Positions 27,318-36,412 of a stretch of 64,000 nt of DNA are shown here, in pieces. The stretch covers positions 62,001 through 126,000 of the forward strand of contig CAZOUY010000003.1 of NCBI GenBank assembly GCA_964583155.1. The letters are read 5' to 3'. The first letter of the stretch is position 1. Every line of letters starts with the position of its first letter. This DNA is from CAG-826 sp964583155. GTDB lineage: Bacteria > Bacillota_I > Bacilli_A > RFN20 > CAG-826. The notes beneath the pieces were generated by a model that saw nothing but the letters and a program-made list of their open reading frames with translations, had not been told where the DNA came from and did not search any database. The position numbers and the translations under genes were made by a program.

Positions 27318-27612
27318 CGCAAAGTGGGCCACGGGCCTTACTATCAATGCGAACATGATTATGATGGCAGGTCCCGGTTTCTTGGAATTTACACATGATA
27401 TTGTCACATTGGATAGGATGTCCATCCATATGTGAGGCTAAATTCATATCCTTGGCAAATTCAAATTCGAATTCCGCAACATTCTTGTTTTCCTCGGTTC
27501 TTTTCCGGTAAGACTCGCAATACGCTTCTAATCCTACTTTAATGGAATCAAGAACACAATGTGTGCAATAATTGGATGCACATTCATTTTCATAACACTT
27601 TAAATGAGGCAT
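27298..27612 (-). CDS. Small Cys-rich protein with two DUF1540-type metal-binding modules
   Basis: 104 residues. The N-terminal half has CYENECASNYCTHCVLDS followed by CESYRKR, and the C-terminal half has CDNIMCKFQETGTCHHNHV followed by CVSFERR, so the C-x4/5-C-x-N-x4-C...C pattern of DUF1540 occurs twice with a 45-residue acidic linker. Such modules are thought to bind a metal ion, and DUF1540 proteins are common in spore-forming Bacillota, but no function is established. AAGGAGC precedes the ATG. Confidence 0.75.
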   Translation of the reverse strand: MPHLKCYENECASNYCTHCVLDSIKVGLEAYCESYRKRTEENKNVAEFEFEFAKDMNLASHMDGHPIQCDNIMCKFQETGTCHHNHVRIDSKARGPLCVSFERR

Positions 27613-27714
27613 TATTCTAGCTCCTTTCTTCTGTCCTTAGTATTTGTCTTCCTAGTTTTTTTATTCGGGTCAATGGTCTATAATAAGTTATAGAAAAAGG
27701 AGGATGATGGCATC

Positions 27715-28320
27715 GTGGCGTGGGAAATAGCCTTTTTAGAATGGATCGACCGTGTTTTTCATTCTTCTGATTTTTGGAATCAAATAATTAAGTATTTTTC
27801 AATAACAAACGATATCGGTTTACTTTGGATATTTTTCGGAATCGTTTTATTGTGTATCAAAAAATATCGCAAATATGGAATATTTATGCTCGTATCACTT
27901 CTCATTGGCTTTATAATTAACGATCTCATTTTAAAGAAGGTCATTATGAGACCTCGTCCCTATGAAAAAAGTGAAGCATTGGCAAATTTTGTCAATTCTA
28001 TTTTTACCTATAATGAGAATTGGGGAGCGACGAGTAACAAGCTTTTAGGTGGGGTTTTGCCTAATGGAAGCTCCTTTCCTTCCGGTCATACCTGCACATC
28101 CTTTAATTGCGCATTATTCCTATGTATGACCAAACAAAAGCGTTTATATATTCCCTCCTTAATTATTGCGGTTTTAATGGCATTTAGCCGCCTCTTTTTA
28201 TGCGTACATTATCCTAGTGATGTTCTAGCCGGAATGATTTTAGGATCCGGCGTTGGCCTCTTATCTTTCTATATCTTTAAAAAGCCACTTTTAACGGAGC
28301 GTGAGAATCAATGCGCTTAG
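27715..28320 (+). CDS. PAP2-superfamily membrane phosphatase
   Basis: 201 residues with about six membrane helices and the three PAP2 motifs: KKVIMRPRPYE, FPSGHTCTSF with the catalytic His, and SRLFLCVHYPSDVLAG with the nucleophilic His. These enzymes dephosphorylate lipid phosphates or undecaprenyl pyrophosphate on the outer membrane face. The frame begins with GTG at 27715 behind AAAGGAGG; nearby ATGs are out of frame. It overlaps rsuA by 10 bases. A uppP gene elsewhere in the window gives the cell another type of undecaprenyl-PP phosphatase. Confidence 0.88.
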   Translation: MAWEIAFLEWIDRVFHSSDFWNQIIKYFSITNDIGLLWIFFGIVLLCIKKYRKYGIFMLVSLLIGFIINDLILKKVIMRPRPYEKSEALANFVNSIFTYNENWGATSNKLLGGVLPNGSSFPSGHTCTSFNCALFLCMTKQKRLYIPSLIIAVLMAFSRLFLCVHYPSDVLAGMILGSGVGLLSFYIFKKPLLTERENQCA

Positions 28321-29009
28321 ATTACTATTTGGCCCACGCAGGTCACGGAACTCGAAAAGAGGTCAAAATCTTGTTGAAAAAGGGACTAATAAAAGTCAAT
28401 CAGCAAATCGTATATTCGCCCTCATTTAATATCAACGAAAACACAGATCAGGTTATGGTGAACAATGATCTTGTAACCTATCGCGAGTTTCAATACTTTT
28501 TACTTTATAAGCCCTCCGGCTATGTATCCGCTACTACCGATAACAAATATCCGACTGTGCTCGATTTAATTAATGAGCCCTATCGGAATTTAGCCCCTGT
28601 CGGTCGTTTGGATTTAGACACAACAGGATTGCTTTTGATTACCAATAACGGAAAACTGAATCATTTCTTATTGTCTCCGATTTCACATGTGGATAAAGAA
28701 TATGATGTGATAGTCGATAAGCCTCTTTTAGCGGAGCTTATCGAAAGATTCGCTAATGGCGTGATCTTAGAAGATGGCTATCAGTCGCGCCCTGCGACTT
28801 TGAAAATTGTTGATGATTATCACGCTACTATCGTTTTGCACGAGGGGAAATTCCATCAAATCAAAAGAATGTTTGAAGCATATGGCTATCATGTCGTAGC
28901 TTTACATCGCGTGCGGATGGATCAATTAACATTAGGAAATCTTCAAGTAGGTCAATATCGCTCTTTAACCGATTGTGAAATCGATGATTTACTAAAGCAT
29001 ATGCGCTAG
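28311..29009 (+). CDS. rsuA: Pseudouridine synthase, RsuA/RluB/RluE family
   Basis: 232 residues: an N-terminal S4 domain (MRLDYYLAHAGHGTRKEVK) and a catalytic domain with GRLDLDTTGLLLITNNG, whose first Asp is the nucleophile, followed by KEYDV and EGKFHQIKRMF. Similar proteins make pseudouridine 516 in 16S rRNA, but the subfamily cannot be fixed without alignment. Translation is coupled to the PAP2 gene, a pairing I do not recognise as functional. Confidence 0.88.
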   Translation: MRLDYYLAHAGHGTRKEVKILLKKGLIKVNQQIVYSPSFNINENTDQVMVNNDLVTYREFQYFLLYKPSGYVSATTDNKYPTVLDLINEPYRNLAPVGRLDLDTTGLLLITNNGKLNHFLLSPISHVDKEYDVIVDKPLLAELIERFANGVILEDGYQSRPATLKIVDDYHATIVLHEGKFHQIKRMFEAYGYHVVALHRVRMDQLTLGNLQVGQYRSLTDCEIDDLLKHMR

Positions 29010-29033
29010 ACTTTTTGTTTATGATTTTGTACA

Positions 29034-29051
29034 TTTTACATTTATGTAAAA
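29034..29051. repeat. Inverted repeat downstream of rsuA
   Basis: TTTTACAT and ATGTAAAA are separated by 2 bases and followed by a T-rich stretch. It may be a weak rsuA terminator or a protein site upstream of the tetR promoter. Confidence 0.35.
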
Positions 29052-29068
29052 ATTTGTTTCTTTTTCTC

Positions 29069-29097
29069 TTGACTTAGAATTATCACCGTTTTATGAT
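29069..29097 (+). promoter_or_regulatory. SigA promoter of the tetR-ABC operon
   Basis: TTGACT, 17 bases, TATGAT. This is one of the best SigA matches in the window and lies directly upstream of the operator. Confidence 0.85.
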
Positions 29098-29123
29098 ATT
29101 CATTGACTACAAAGTCAATGAAT
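29098..29123. promoter_or_regulatory. Probable TetR operator (perfect 11-bp inverted repeat)
   Basis: ATTCATTGACT and AGTCAATGAAT are separated by ACAA. The palindrome starts one base after the -10 box and covers the expected transcription start, so a repressor bound here would block initiation. The adjacent TetR-family gene is the natural ligand-controlled binder. Confidence 0.85.
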
Positions 29124-29136
29124 GAAAGATGGTGAT

Positions 29137-29748
29137 ATGATGGCACGTAGCGCAGAGCATTATCAAGAATTAAAGGATAATCGCCGACAAGACATATTAA
29201 AGGCGGCTCTTCCTCTTTTTGCTATTCAAGGATATGATTCCGTCAGCATCGATGACATTGTAAAGGCATGCGGATGCTCTCATGGTCTTTTTTATCATTA
29301 CTTTTCTTCCAAAAACGATCTTTTTAAGGCGATGATGGAAGAATCGAAAACGGCCAGTAAAAGATGCTATCCCCGCGAATGGTTAAATGATCAAAGACCG
29401 GTGGAGGGTTTACATCATTTTGTCGATCAAATCATCAATCTCTTATTGCATGATGAAGAAAATTGCTATTATATGTATTTTTACTTAACGATGCATTTTC
29501 AAAGAACTCTTCCCAAAACGCAAAAAAAGGGTGAGAAGAAGCATTTTCCTCATATGCTGGAGGATATGATTATCAAAGGCCAAAATGAGAACACTTTTTT
29601 AGAGGGTGATCCCTTTGAAATGACTCGCCTTTTTATTGCCACCTTACGAGGACTATTCTATGAGCGACTCCAAGTGGGAATTAAAAAATTTCATTGTCCT
29701 CATAAAAAATTAATATTACGAATTTTAATTAAAGAAGAATATGTATAG
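29137..29748 (+). CDS. TetR/AcrR-family transcriptional regulator
   Basis: About 203 residues from one of two adjacent ATGs (29137 or 29140) after a GGTGAT stretch; the ATG at 29122 lies inside the operator. The N-terminal helix-turn-helix is clear: RQDILKAALPLFAIQGYDSV, then IDDIVKACGCSHGLFYHYFSSK with the recognition helix near residues 40-50. The C-terminal ligand-binding part is not conserved enough to name. It precedes two ABC half-transporters, 17 bases before the first, so it most likely represses this exporter operon and itself. Confidence 0.9.
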   Translation: MMARSAEHYQELKDNRRQDILKAALPLFAIQGYDSVSIDDIVKACGCSHGLFYHYFSSKNDLFKAMMEESKTASKRCYPREWLNDQRPVEGLHHFVDQIINLLLHDEENCYYMYFYLTMHFQRTLPKTQKKGEKKHFPHMLEDMIIKGQNENTFLEGDPFEMTRLFIATLRGLFYERLQVGIKKFHCPHKKLILRILIKEEYV

Positions 29749-29765
29749 AACTAGAGGTGAAGATT

Positions 29766-31559
29766 ATGTGGAAAAAAATTAAATTAATCTTAAAAAGTGT
29801 CCGGGAATATAAAGTCCCCACCTTATTGACACCATTATTTATGATTGGCGAAGCTGGCATGGAATGTTCGCTTCCTTTTGTTATGTCAATGTTTGTGGAC
29901 CAAATTGAGGATGTCGGTAGTGGCCTAGTCCCCTTTAGCAGTCTTTGGGTTTATATCATATCCCTAATTGGAATGGCTACCCTATCGTTGGTTTTCGGCA
30001 TTTTAGGAGGTCGTTTCGGGGCTATCGCCTCAACCGGTTTAGCCAAAAATCTGCGCAGTGATTTGCACAAGAAATTACAATCCTTCTCTTTTGAGAATAT
30101 TGATAAGTTCTCACCATCATCACTTGTGACCATTATGACCACTGACGTGACCAATACCCAGCAAGCCTTCCAAATGTGTATTCGGATTGTTATCAGGGCT
30201 CCTTTAATGCTAATTTTCTCTATTCTTATGGCGTTTATTAGCGGCGGAAAAATGGCATGGATTTTTATTTGTATCATTCCGATTATTGGCCTTGGACTCT
30301 TCCTCTTGATTCGTTTAGCCATGCCGATTTTCAAAAGAGTGTTCAAACGCTATGATGATTTAAATCAATCTATTCAAGAAAATATCTCGGGAATCCGGGT
30401 CGTAAAATCCTATGTTCGTGAGGATTTTGAGCAAGAAAAATTCAACGCGGCGAGCGATAGCTTAACTAAAGAATTTGTTAAGGCTGAAAAGATTTTGGCT
30501 TATACTAACCCGATCATGAATTTTGCTATTCATCTTTCAAATGTTCTAGTATGTTATTTTGGTTCAATCTTGATCTTCAAAACCGCCAAAACGGAAATGG
30601 TAGACGGAAAACTAAAAATCATATGGGGTGAATTATCGATCGGTCAGCTTTCCTCTTTATTGACCTATGGTGTGCAAATTTTGATGGCTTTGATGATGAT
30701 TGCCACCATCATTGTTATGCTATCGATGTCTATTGAATGTGTTAATCGTATCGCTTCGGTTTTAGAGGAAGAACCAACCATCGTCAATCCTGAGAATCCT
30801 TTATATGAATTGGATGATGGCTCTATCATCTTCAAAAACGTTCAATTCAAATATAAAGCCTCCGCAGAAAAAAATACCTTAGAGAACTTAAATCTAAATA
30901 TTCAAAGTGGACAATTTATCGGTATTATTGGATCAACCGGCTCCGGTAAAACTTCATTGGTGAACTTAATATCACGTCTTTATGATATTTCCGATGGAGA
31001 ATTGATCGTGGGCGGTCATTCGGTAAAAGAATATGATTTAGAGGCTCTTCGTAATAACGTAGCGGTGGTTTTACAAAAGAATGTTCTATTCTCCGGAACC
31101 ATCGAAGAAAATTTGCGTTGGGGTGATTTAAACGCTACTCACGAAGAAATCGTTAAAGCCGCCCAAATCGCTCAAGCCGATGAATTCATCAGTTCCTTCC
31201 CCAATGGTTATCAGACCTACATTGAGCAAGGTGGCACCAACGTATCAGGTGGTCAAAAACAACGGCTTTGCATTGCTAGAGCAATTTTAAAGAAACCGAA
31301 GATTTTGATTCTCGATGACTCCACCTCTGCGGTCGATACCAAAACCGATAAGCTAATCCGTATCGCTTTGAAAAATCAAATTCCCGATACCACGAAAATT
31401 GTGATCGCGCAACGGATTTCATCAATTGAAGATGCCGATCAAATCATCGTTTTGGATAATGGTCACATCGATCAAATCGGAACGCATGAAGAGTTATTGG
31501 CGTCCAATGCTATTTATCAAGAAATATATTACACACAAAATCGGAAAGGAGGAGAATAA
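29766..31559 (+). CDS. Heterodimeric ABC exporter subunit with degenerate catalytic site
   Basis: About 597 residues from the ATG at 29766 (AGAGGTGA upstream). Six membrane helices in the first 330 residues are followed by a nucleotide-binding domain with Walker A GSTGSGKT (about 389-396), signature VSGGQKQR (about 493) and Walker B ILILDDSTSAVD, in which Asp518 replaces the catalytic Glu. This is the non-canonical partner of the BmrC/LmrC/TM287 type. It pairs with the next gene, 2 bases downstream. Such pumps export drugs, peptides or lipids; the substrate is unknown. Confidence 0.92.
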   Translation: MWKKIKLILKSVREYKVPTLLTPLFMIGEAGMECSLPFVMSMFVDQIEDVGSGLVPFSSLWVYIISLIGMATLSLVFGILGGRFGAIASTGLAKNLRSDLHKKLQSFSFENIDKFSPSSLVTIMTTDVTNTQQAFQMCIRIVIRAPLMLIFSILMAFISGGKMAWIFICIIPIIGLGLFLLIRLAMPIFKRVFKRYDDLNQSIQENISGIRVVKSYVREDFEQEKFNAASDSLTKEFVKAEKILAYTNPIMNFAIHLSNVLVCYFGSILIFKTAKTEMVDGKLKIIWGELSIGQLSSLLTYGVQILMALMMIATIIVMLSMSIECVNRIASVLEEEPTIVNPENPLYELDDGSIIFKNVQFKYKASAEKNTLENLNLNIQSGQFIGIIGSTGSGKTSLVNLISRLYDISDGELIVGGHSVKEYDLEALRNNVAVVLQKNVLFSGTIEENLRWGDLNATHEEIVKAAQIAQADEFISSFPNGYQTYIEQGGTNVSGGQKQRLCIARAILKKPKILILDDSTSAVDTKTDKLIRIALKNQIPDTTKIVIAQRISSIEDADQIIVLDNGHIDQIGTHEELLASNAIYQEIYYTQNRKGGE

Positions 31560-31561
31560 TT

Positions 31562-33481
31562 ATGGCACGTATGCAAAATCCGAAATCAGCCGGGAAAGGT
31601 AAAGCCAAAAAAGGAACCTTTCCACGTTTAATTAAGCTATTATTTAAAGAATACAAATGGCAAATGATTTTGACCTTCTTTTGCTTGGCTTTAGCCGCTG
31701 TTGGTAATTTCACTTCTTCTATTTTCGTCAAAAATATTACCGATACCTTGGAGCACCTGATCAAACAAGATGCCGGATACGAATGGAAAAATCTCATCAA
31801 CATTATCATTGTAATGGGCGTCTTTTATCTCATCGGCCTGGTGGCCTCCTTTACGTGGAATTATACGATGGCTATCACAACGCAAAAATTCTTAAATTAT
31901 CTTCGTAAAGAAATGTTTGATCATATGGAAACTCTCCCGATTAAATATTTTGACACTAACGCGCATGGTGACATAATGTCCATTTACACAAATGACACCG
32001 ATACTATTCGCCAATTAGTCAGTCAATCCATCCCGATGATTTTCCAAACAACCTTCACGGTAATCGCTTTATTGATCATCATGCTGAGCTATAGCGTGTG
32101 GTTAACGCTCATCGTTTTAGTAGGAGCCTCTTTAATGTTTTTAAACGCCAAGGTCACTGGTGGCAAATCCGCGAAATACTTCGTGAAGCAACAAAGCGCC
32201 CTTGGTAAGGTAGAGGGTTATATTGAAGAATCGATCAATGGCTTAAAGGTCATCAAAGTATTCTGCCATGAAGAAAAATCAATCGAGGATTTCGACAAAT
32301 TGAATGAGGAATTATGTCATGTGGCTACCGAAGGTAATATCAACGGTAATATCTTAGGACCAATTACCGGAAATATCGGAAATCTACTTTATGTTGTACT
32401 CGCTGTTGTCGGTAGCTTATTATTGATCAATAACGCGACCAATCTGACTTTAACCGGTATTCAACCTATTTCTTATGGTGTTATTATTTCCTTCTTAATG
32501 ATGTCACGGATGTTCGCTAACAACATAAACAATTTAGCTCAACAATTAACCTTCATCGTTATGGGTCTTGCCGGGGCATCAAGAGTGTTCGATCTCATGG
32601 ATGAGCCAAGCGAAACCGATGAAGGATACGTCACTTTAGTGAATATCAAATATAATGAAGATGGTTCCTTTGTGGAAACCTCAGAGCGAACTCGATATTA
32701 TGCGTGGAAGCATCCTCATAGCGACGGAACCATAACATATACCGAATTAAAGGGCGATATCGTCTTAACGGAGGTCGATTTTGGCTATGTTCCCGATAAA
32801 ATCGTGCTCCACGATGTGTCCATCTACGCTCATCCCGGTCAACAAATAGCCTTCGTCGGTGCTACCGGGGCGGGAAAAACCACCATCACCAATTTAATTA
32901 ATCGTTTTTATGATATTGCCGATGGAAAAATCCGTTATGACGGAATCAATATTAACAAAATTAAAAAAGCCGATTTGCGTCGATCATTAGGAATCGTGCT
33001 ACAGGATACCAATTTGTTTACAGGCACGGTCATGGAAAATATCCGCTATGGTCGTTTGGATGCCACCGATGAAGAAGTCTATGAGGCCGCTCATATTGCG
33101 AATGCCTATGATTTTATCACTCGTTTACCCGAGGGCTTCAATACGATGCTAAATGGTGATGGCGCCAATCTATCCCAAGGTCAACGTCAGCTTTTATCCA
33201 TTGCACGGGCCGCCATCGCTGATGCCCCGGTAATGATTTTAGATGAGGCAACCTCCTCAATCGACACTCGTACCGAACGCTTGGTGCAAAAGGGTACTGA
33301 CCAACTCATGGAAGGTCGAACCGTGTTCGTTATCGCTCATCGCTTATCGACTATTCAAAATAGTGACGCTATTATGGTTCTCGATCATGGCCGCATCATC
33401 GAACGTGGTTCTCATGATGAATTGATAGCCCAAAAAGGCACTTATTATCAATTGTATACTGGTGCGTTCGAATTAGAATAG
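31562..33481 (+). CDS. Heterodimeric ABC exporter subunit with canonical catalytic site
   Basis: 639 residues: six membrane helices and an ABC domain with Walker A GATGAGKT (433-440), signature LSQGQRQ (about 537) and Walker B MILDEATSSID with Glu562 intact. A hydrophilic, Tyr/Glu-rich insertion of about 40 residues (359-398) lies between the membrane and nucleotide-binding domains, as in BmrD/LmrD-type subunits. GGAGG and the preceding TAA lie just upstream, so the two subunits are made together. Confidence 0.93.
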   Translation: MARMQNPKSAGKGKAKKGTFPRLIKLLFKEYKWQMILTFFCLALAAVGNFTSSIFVKNITDTLEHLIKQDAGYEWKNLINIIIVMGVFYLIGLVASFTWNYTMAITTQKFLNYLRKEMFDHMETLPIKYFDTNAHGDIMSIYTNDTDTIRQLVSQSIPMIFQTTFTVIALLIIMLSYSVWLTLIVLVGASLMFLNAKVTGGKSAKYFVKQQSALGKVEGYIEESINGLKVIKVFCHEEKSIEDFDKLNEELCHVATEGNINGNILGPITGNIGNLLYVVLAVVGSLLLINNATNLTLTGIQPISYGVIISFLMMSRMFANNINNLAQQLTFIVMGLAGASRVFDLMDEPSETDEGYVTLVNIKYNEDGSFVETSERTRYYAWKHPHSDGTITYTELKGDIVLTEVDFGYVPDKIVLHDVSIYAHPGQQIAFVGATGAGKTTITNLINRFYDIADGKIRYDGININKIKKADLRRSLGIVLQDTNLFTGTVMENIRYGRLDATDEEVYEAAHIANAYDFITRLPEGFNTMLNGDGANLSQGQRQLLSIARAAIADAPVMILDEATSSIDTRTERLVQKGTDQLMEGRTVFVIAHRLSTIQNSDAIMVLDHGRIIERGSHDELIAQKGTYYQLYTGAFELE

Positions 33482-33502
33482 CTATAAAATTTCAAGTGTT
33501 TA

Positions 33503-33553
33503 AATAAAAAAACAAGCCTTAATGCTTTAATAGGGCTTGTTTTCTTTTTTTAT
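33503..33553. terminator. Bidirectional terminator between the ABC exporter and the phosphoesterase gene
   Basis: AAACAAGCC / GGCTTGTTT with a 15-base loop, flanked by A-rich and T-rich tracts, so it can serve both converging transcripts. Confidence 0.85.
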
Positions 33554-33559
33554 AGCCTT

Positions 33560-34675
33560 CTAGATAATCATAAGACTGATTTTTGTTTCTTCCTTCATGC
33601 CACCTGCATGAGCGCCTATCATTTTAGTTCCACCCTGATCGACCGTAGGATCACAATAATCAAAGCAATATTTATCGATAGCCACCGCCAAATAATCACC
33701 GATAAAATTGGAGAACTCCGCATTAGATGATCCTTCGCCGAATAATTTCCGTGCAATGACCTCTTGATGCGTAAAAAGATCGAAATAGCTTCCATAATAT
33801 TTGGCGAATAACCGCTCAAATAATTCCTTTTGATCCGGTTTAACAAAAAAAGTCGCCGTGCGTGGCTCGATCGCAAATGGCCTAATCAAAATATCAAAAA
33901 AATCTTGATGCTCATCGATATTCAAAAATTCAACATCAACCAAGCTATGATCCGCAAAAATCAAAAAAAGAGTGTCAGGATGAGCGAGGCAAAATGATTC
34001 CAAAATGCTATTTAATTCCTGGATATAGGATTTGACTTGAATCGAGTTCACTCCAAAATCGTGAGCAAGATGATCCGGATTATCCCAATATCCGTAAATT
34101 AACGCCTCATTATTGTTTATAAGATGATCATTAATCATCGTTAACCATTCCTCAAGGTTTCGGGCGCCATCAGGACGAAAAGCCGGAAAAACAATTTTCA
34201 CCTTCGTAGAAGGGATACTTTCTGAGACTTGATCAAAAACCGATTTATATTTACCGATGGTCAACATAGGATCAGGAAGCGGGGATGGTTTTTGTAAATA
34301 AGTTTCAAAATTAGAAAATACATTTAAAAATTTATCGATTGCGGGAAAATATTGAAACCAGCCTAACCATCCATTTTCCTTTGGATAAAGTCCAGATAAA
34401 AATGCATTGGTGGCCGCGACGGTTGTCGGAGGAAAAACCGAATCTATTTCCATATAAACATGTTTTCTTAAAAATGAATCCGATGGTAAATGCTTTTGAA
34501 GCAAGCTTGTTCCTAAACCATCAAAAAGTAAAAACGCTATTTTTTTATAAGGCTCCATTTTCTTTACAATAGCGGGAATTCCTGCATGAGTATGAGGAAG
34601 ATGATAATGCTCTAAAATACAATTAGATAAATTCACCAAGGAATTTTGGCGATTAAAATGATACATCCTATTCAT
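33560..34675 (-). CDS. Alkaline-phosphatase-superfamily phosphodiesterase/pyrophosphatase
   Basis: 371 residues with the NPP-type metal centre: LLFDGLG (Asp52), the nucleophile region FPPTTVAATNAFLSG (Thr84 or Thr85), YWDNPDHLAHDFG (Asp201, His205), FADHSLVDV (Asp242, His243) and a C-terminal GAHAGG His. No signal peptide is visible, so it is probably cytosolic. The reading frame starts at an ATG inside the FGGY kinase gene (8-base overlap), or at 34666 right after that gene's stop. The substrate is unknown; the coupled kinase suggests a polyol or sugar phosphate compound. Confidence 0.8.
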   Translation of the reverse strand: MNRMYHFNRQNSLVNLSNCILEHYHLPHTHAGIPAIVKKMEPYKKIAFLLFDGLGTSLLQKHLPSDSFLRKHVYMEIDSVFPPTTVAATNAFLSGLYPKENGWLGWFQYFPAIDKFLNVFSNFETYLQKPSPLPDPMLTIGKYKSVFDQVSESIPSTKVKIVFPAFRPDGARNLEEWLTMINDHLINNNEALIYGYWDNPDHLAHDFGVNSIQVKSYIQELNSILESFCLAHPDTLFLIFADHSLVDVEFLNIDEHQDFFDILIRPFAIEPRTATFFVKPDQKELFERLFAKYYGSYFDLFTHQEVIARKLFGEGSSNAEFSNFIGDYLAVAIDKYCFDYCDPTVDQGGTKMIGAHAGGMKEETKISLMII

Positions 34676-36224
34676 ATTTTTTATTATATTTCCTTACGCT
34701 TTTATAAATTGATTGCAAACGCGGATACATTTTTTCATATACATGGTTATATAAATAATCATATTGTTCATGAGCCTCTAAGTTCGGCTGAAAGGTTTTT
34801 GATGGATGAACCATAGCGTGAATTGCTTCTTCATAAGTAGCAAATTCGCCACAGGCCGTGAAAGCGACAACCGCTGTTCCTAGGGATGCTGTTTCATATG
34901 TCTGCACCCGACTAACCGGCAATCCAAAAATATCAGCCGTAATTTGGCAAATAGCATCGCTTTGCGATCCGCCACCGGAGACCATTATTTGTTTAACTTT
35001 TTTATGCTGTCTTTTTTCGATACCCTCTAAGCCTTCGCGAAGTCCATAAGCAATACCCTCCACAATCGCACGATATATATGAATTCTGGTATGGTAATCT
35101 GAAAAGCCAATAATAGCGCCTTTCGCTTCGGGTCGACGTAATCCGGGTCCCCAATAAGGCTGGAGCACCAATCCTTGCGAACCAGGCGGAACCTCCATTA
35201 AATGCTTATTTAATACTTCTTCGACCGCCATCTTTTCAATCGCCGCTTCTCGTACTTCCTGATTGGCAAACTCTCTAACAAACCAAGAAACCATCCAATA
35301 GCCACGATAAATTTGAACCTCCATATTATATAGGCCATCAATACACCCCGGATAAGATGGTAAAAACGGCTCCGGTTCAATATATTTAGGATTCGATACT
35401 TCGATGCTCGAAGCTGTCCCATAGGAAATCGACGCCATATCCTTATATATACATCCCGTTCCGATGGTTTCCGCTCCCTTATCCGATCCATTTGCGTATA
35501 GCTTTAACCCGAGCGGAAGTCCGGTTTCTTTCGCACTTTCTTCACTGATGGCCCCAATAAGACTTCCGGCTGGAACCAGTTCAGGAAGACAATTGATCGG
35601 AATACCGAAAACAGGATACTTCAAATTATTGTGACGATACCATTTTTTTCTTTTCATATCTAAAGGATAATGACCTGTATAATTTCCCGGTGCATCCTTA
35701 CATTCACCGGTTAAGCGATAAATCAAATACGTGGATAAAGCGAAATAATGGGAGGCCTTCTCTACTGATTCCGGTTCATTTTCTTTTAACCACTGATACA
35801 TGGTCCGTTTCCTGTTCATCTCGGCAACTTCCTTCATTCCTACGATGCCAAAAAGCAAGCGATGGAGCCAAGGAAGTGGCTTCTCACATTTAGCCAATCT
35901 TTGATCACACCATAAAATACACGGACGAATCGGATGATAATTTTCATCCAATAAGACCGCCGTGTCCCGGAAGCACGTAATCGCAAAGCTCACTACTCTT
36001 TTCATTAACTGCTCATTATTTTTTGTTAAATTATTGGTTACCTTGCACATGCATTCCCAATAGTAATCAGCGTTTTGTTCACAATATCCTGGCTCCAAAG
36101 AAAAATAGGCGGGCTGATAGGCTTGTTTTTCAATGGCTAATGTTTGTCCTTTTTTATCGAAAATAATGGCTCTTACACTTTGAGTGCCAAAATCAATTGT
36201 CAAAACGAGTGCATCATCCGACAT
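34668..36224 (-). CDS. FGGY-family carbohydrate kinase
   Basis: About 518 residues, full length for a FGGY kinase. The ATG at 36224 has GAGGTGA upstream. N-terminal IDFGTQSVRAIIFD and YCEQNADYYWE, the substrate-side FAITCFRDTAVLLDENY, YGTASSIEV and the C-terminal MVSGGGSQSDAICQITADIF with ASLGTAV are typical. It phosphorylates a sugar or polyol; xylulose/gluconate/glycerol specificity cannot be assigned. It is divergent from ppdK and overlaps the phosphoesterase gene downstream. Confidence 0.9.
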   Translation of the reverse strand: MSDDALVLTIDFGTQSVRAIIFDKKGQTLAIEKQAYQPAYFSLEPGYCEQNADYYWECMCKVTNNLTKNNEQLMKRVVSFAITCFRDTAVLLDENYHPIRPCILWCDQRLAKCEKPLPWLHRLLFGIVGMKEVAEMNRKRTMYQWLKENEPESVEKASHYFALSTYLIYRLTGECKDAPGNYTGHYPLDMKRKKWYRHNNLKYPVFGIPINCLPELVPAGSLIGAISEESAKETGLPLGLKLYANGSDKGAETIGTGCIYKDMASISYGTASSIEVSNPKYIEPEPFLPSYPGCIDGLYNMEVQIYRGYWMVSWFVREFANQEVREAAIEKMAVEEVLNKHLMEVPPGSQGLVLQPYWGPGLRRPEAKGAIIGFSDYHTRIHIYRAIVEGIAYGLREGLEGIEKRQHKKVKQIMVSGGGSQSDAICQITADIFGLPVSRVQTYETASLGTAVVAFTACGEFATYEEAIHAMVHPSKTFQPNLEAHEQYDYLYNHVYEKMYPRLQSIYKSVRKYNKKYE

Positions 36225-36292
36225 ATACAATCACCTCATGTCACTTTAAGTGTAACAAAAAATATTATAAAACGCTATCTATTAACCTATTT

Positions 36293-36311
36293 TCGCTTTC
36301 TTTGAAAGCGA
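36293..36311. promoter_or_regulatory. Inverted repeat and cre-like site between the FGGY kinase and ppdK
   Basis: TCGCTTTC and GAAAGCGA separated by 3 bases. The segment TGAAAGCGATTAAT (36303-36316) agrees with 12 of 14 positions of the CcpA cre consensus. A TTGAAA (36302-36307) with AATACT 17 bases on could be a ppdK promoter overlapping it. Confidence 0.4.
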
Positions 36312-36412
36312 TTAATAAAATAAAAATACTATGCAATTGAATAATATCTATGATATTATAAACACGTAGCATTTTGATCTACAGAATGAAAGTAGAAATA
36401 GGAGGAAAAACA

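Noticed and set aside
29122..29136. Earlier ATG for the TetR regulator
   Set aside because: It lies inside the operator palindrome and has no ribosome-binding site; the double ATG at 29137/29140 follows GGTGAT.
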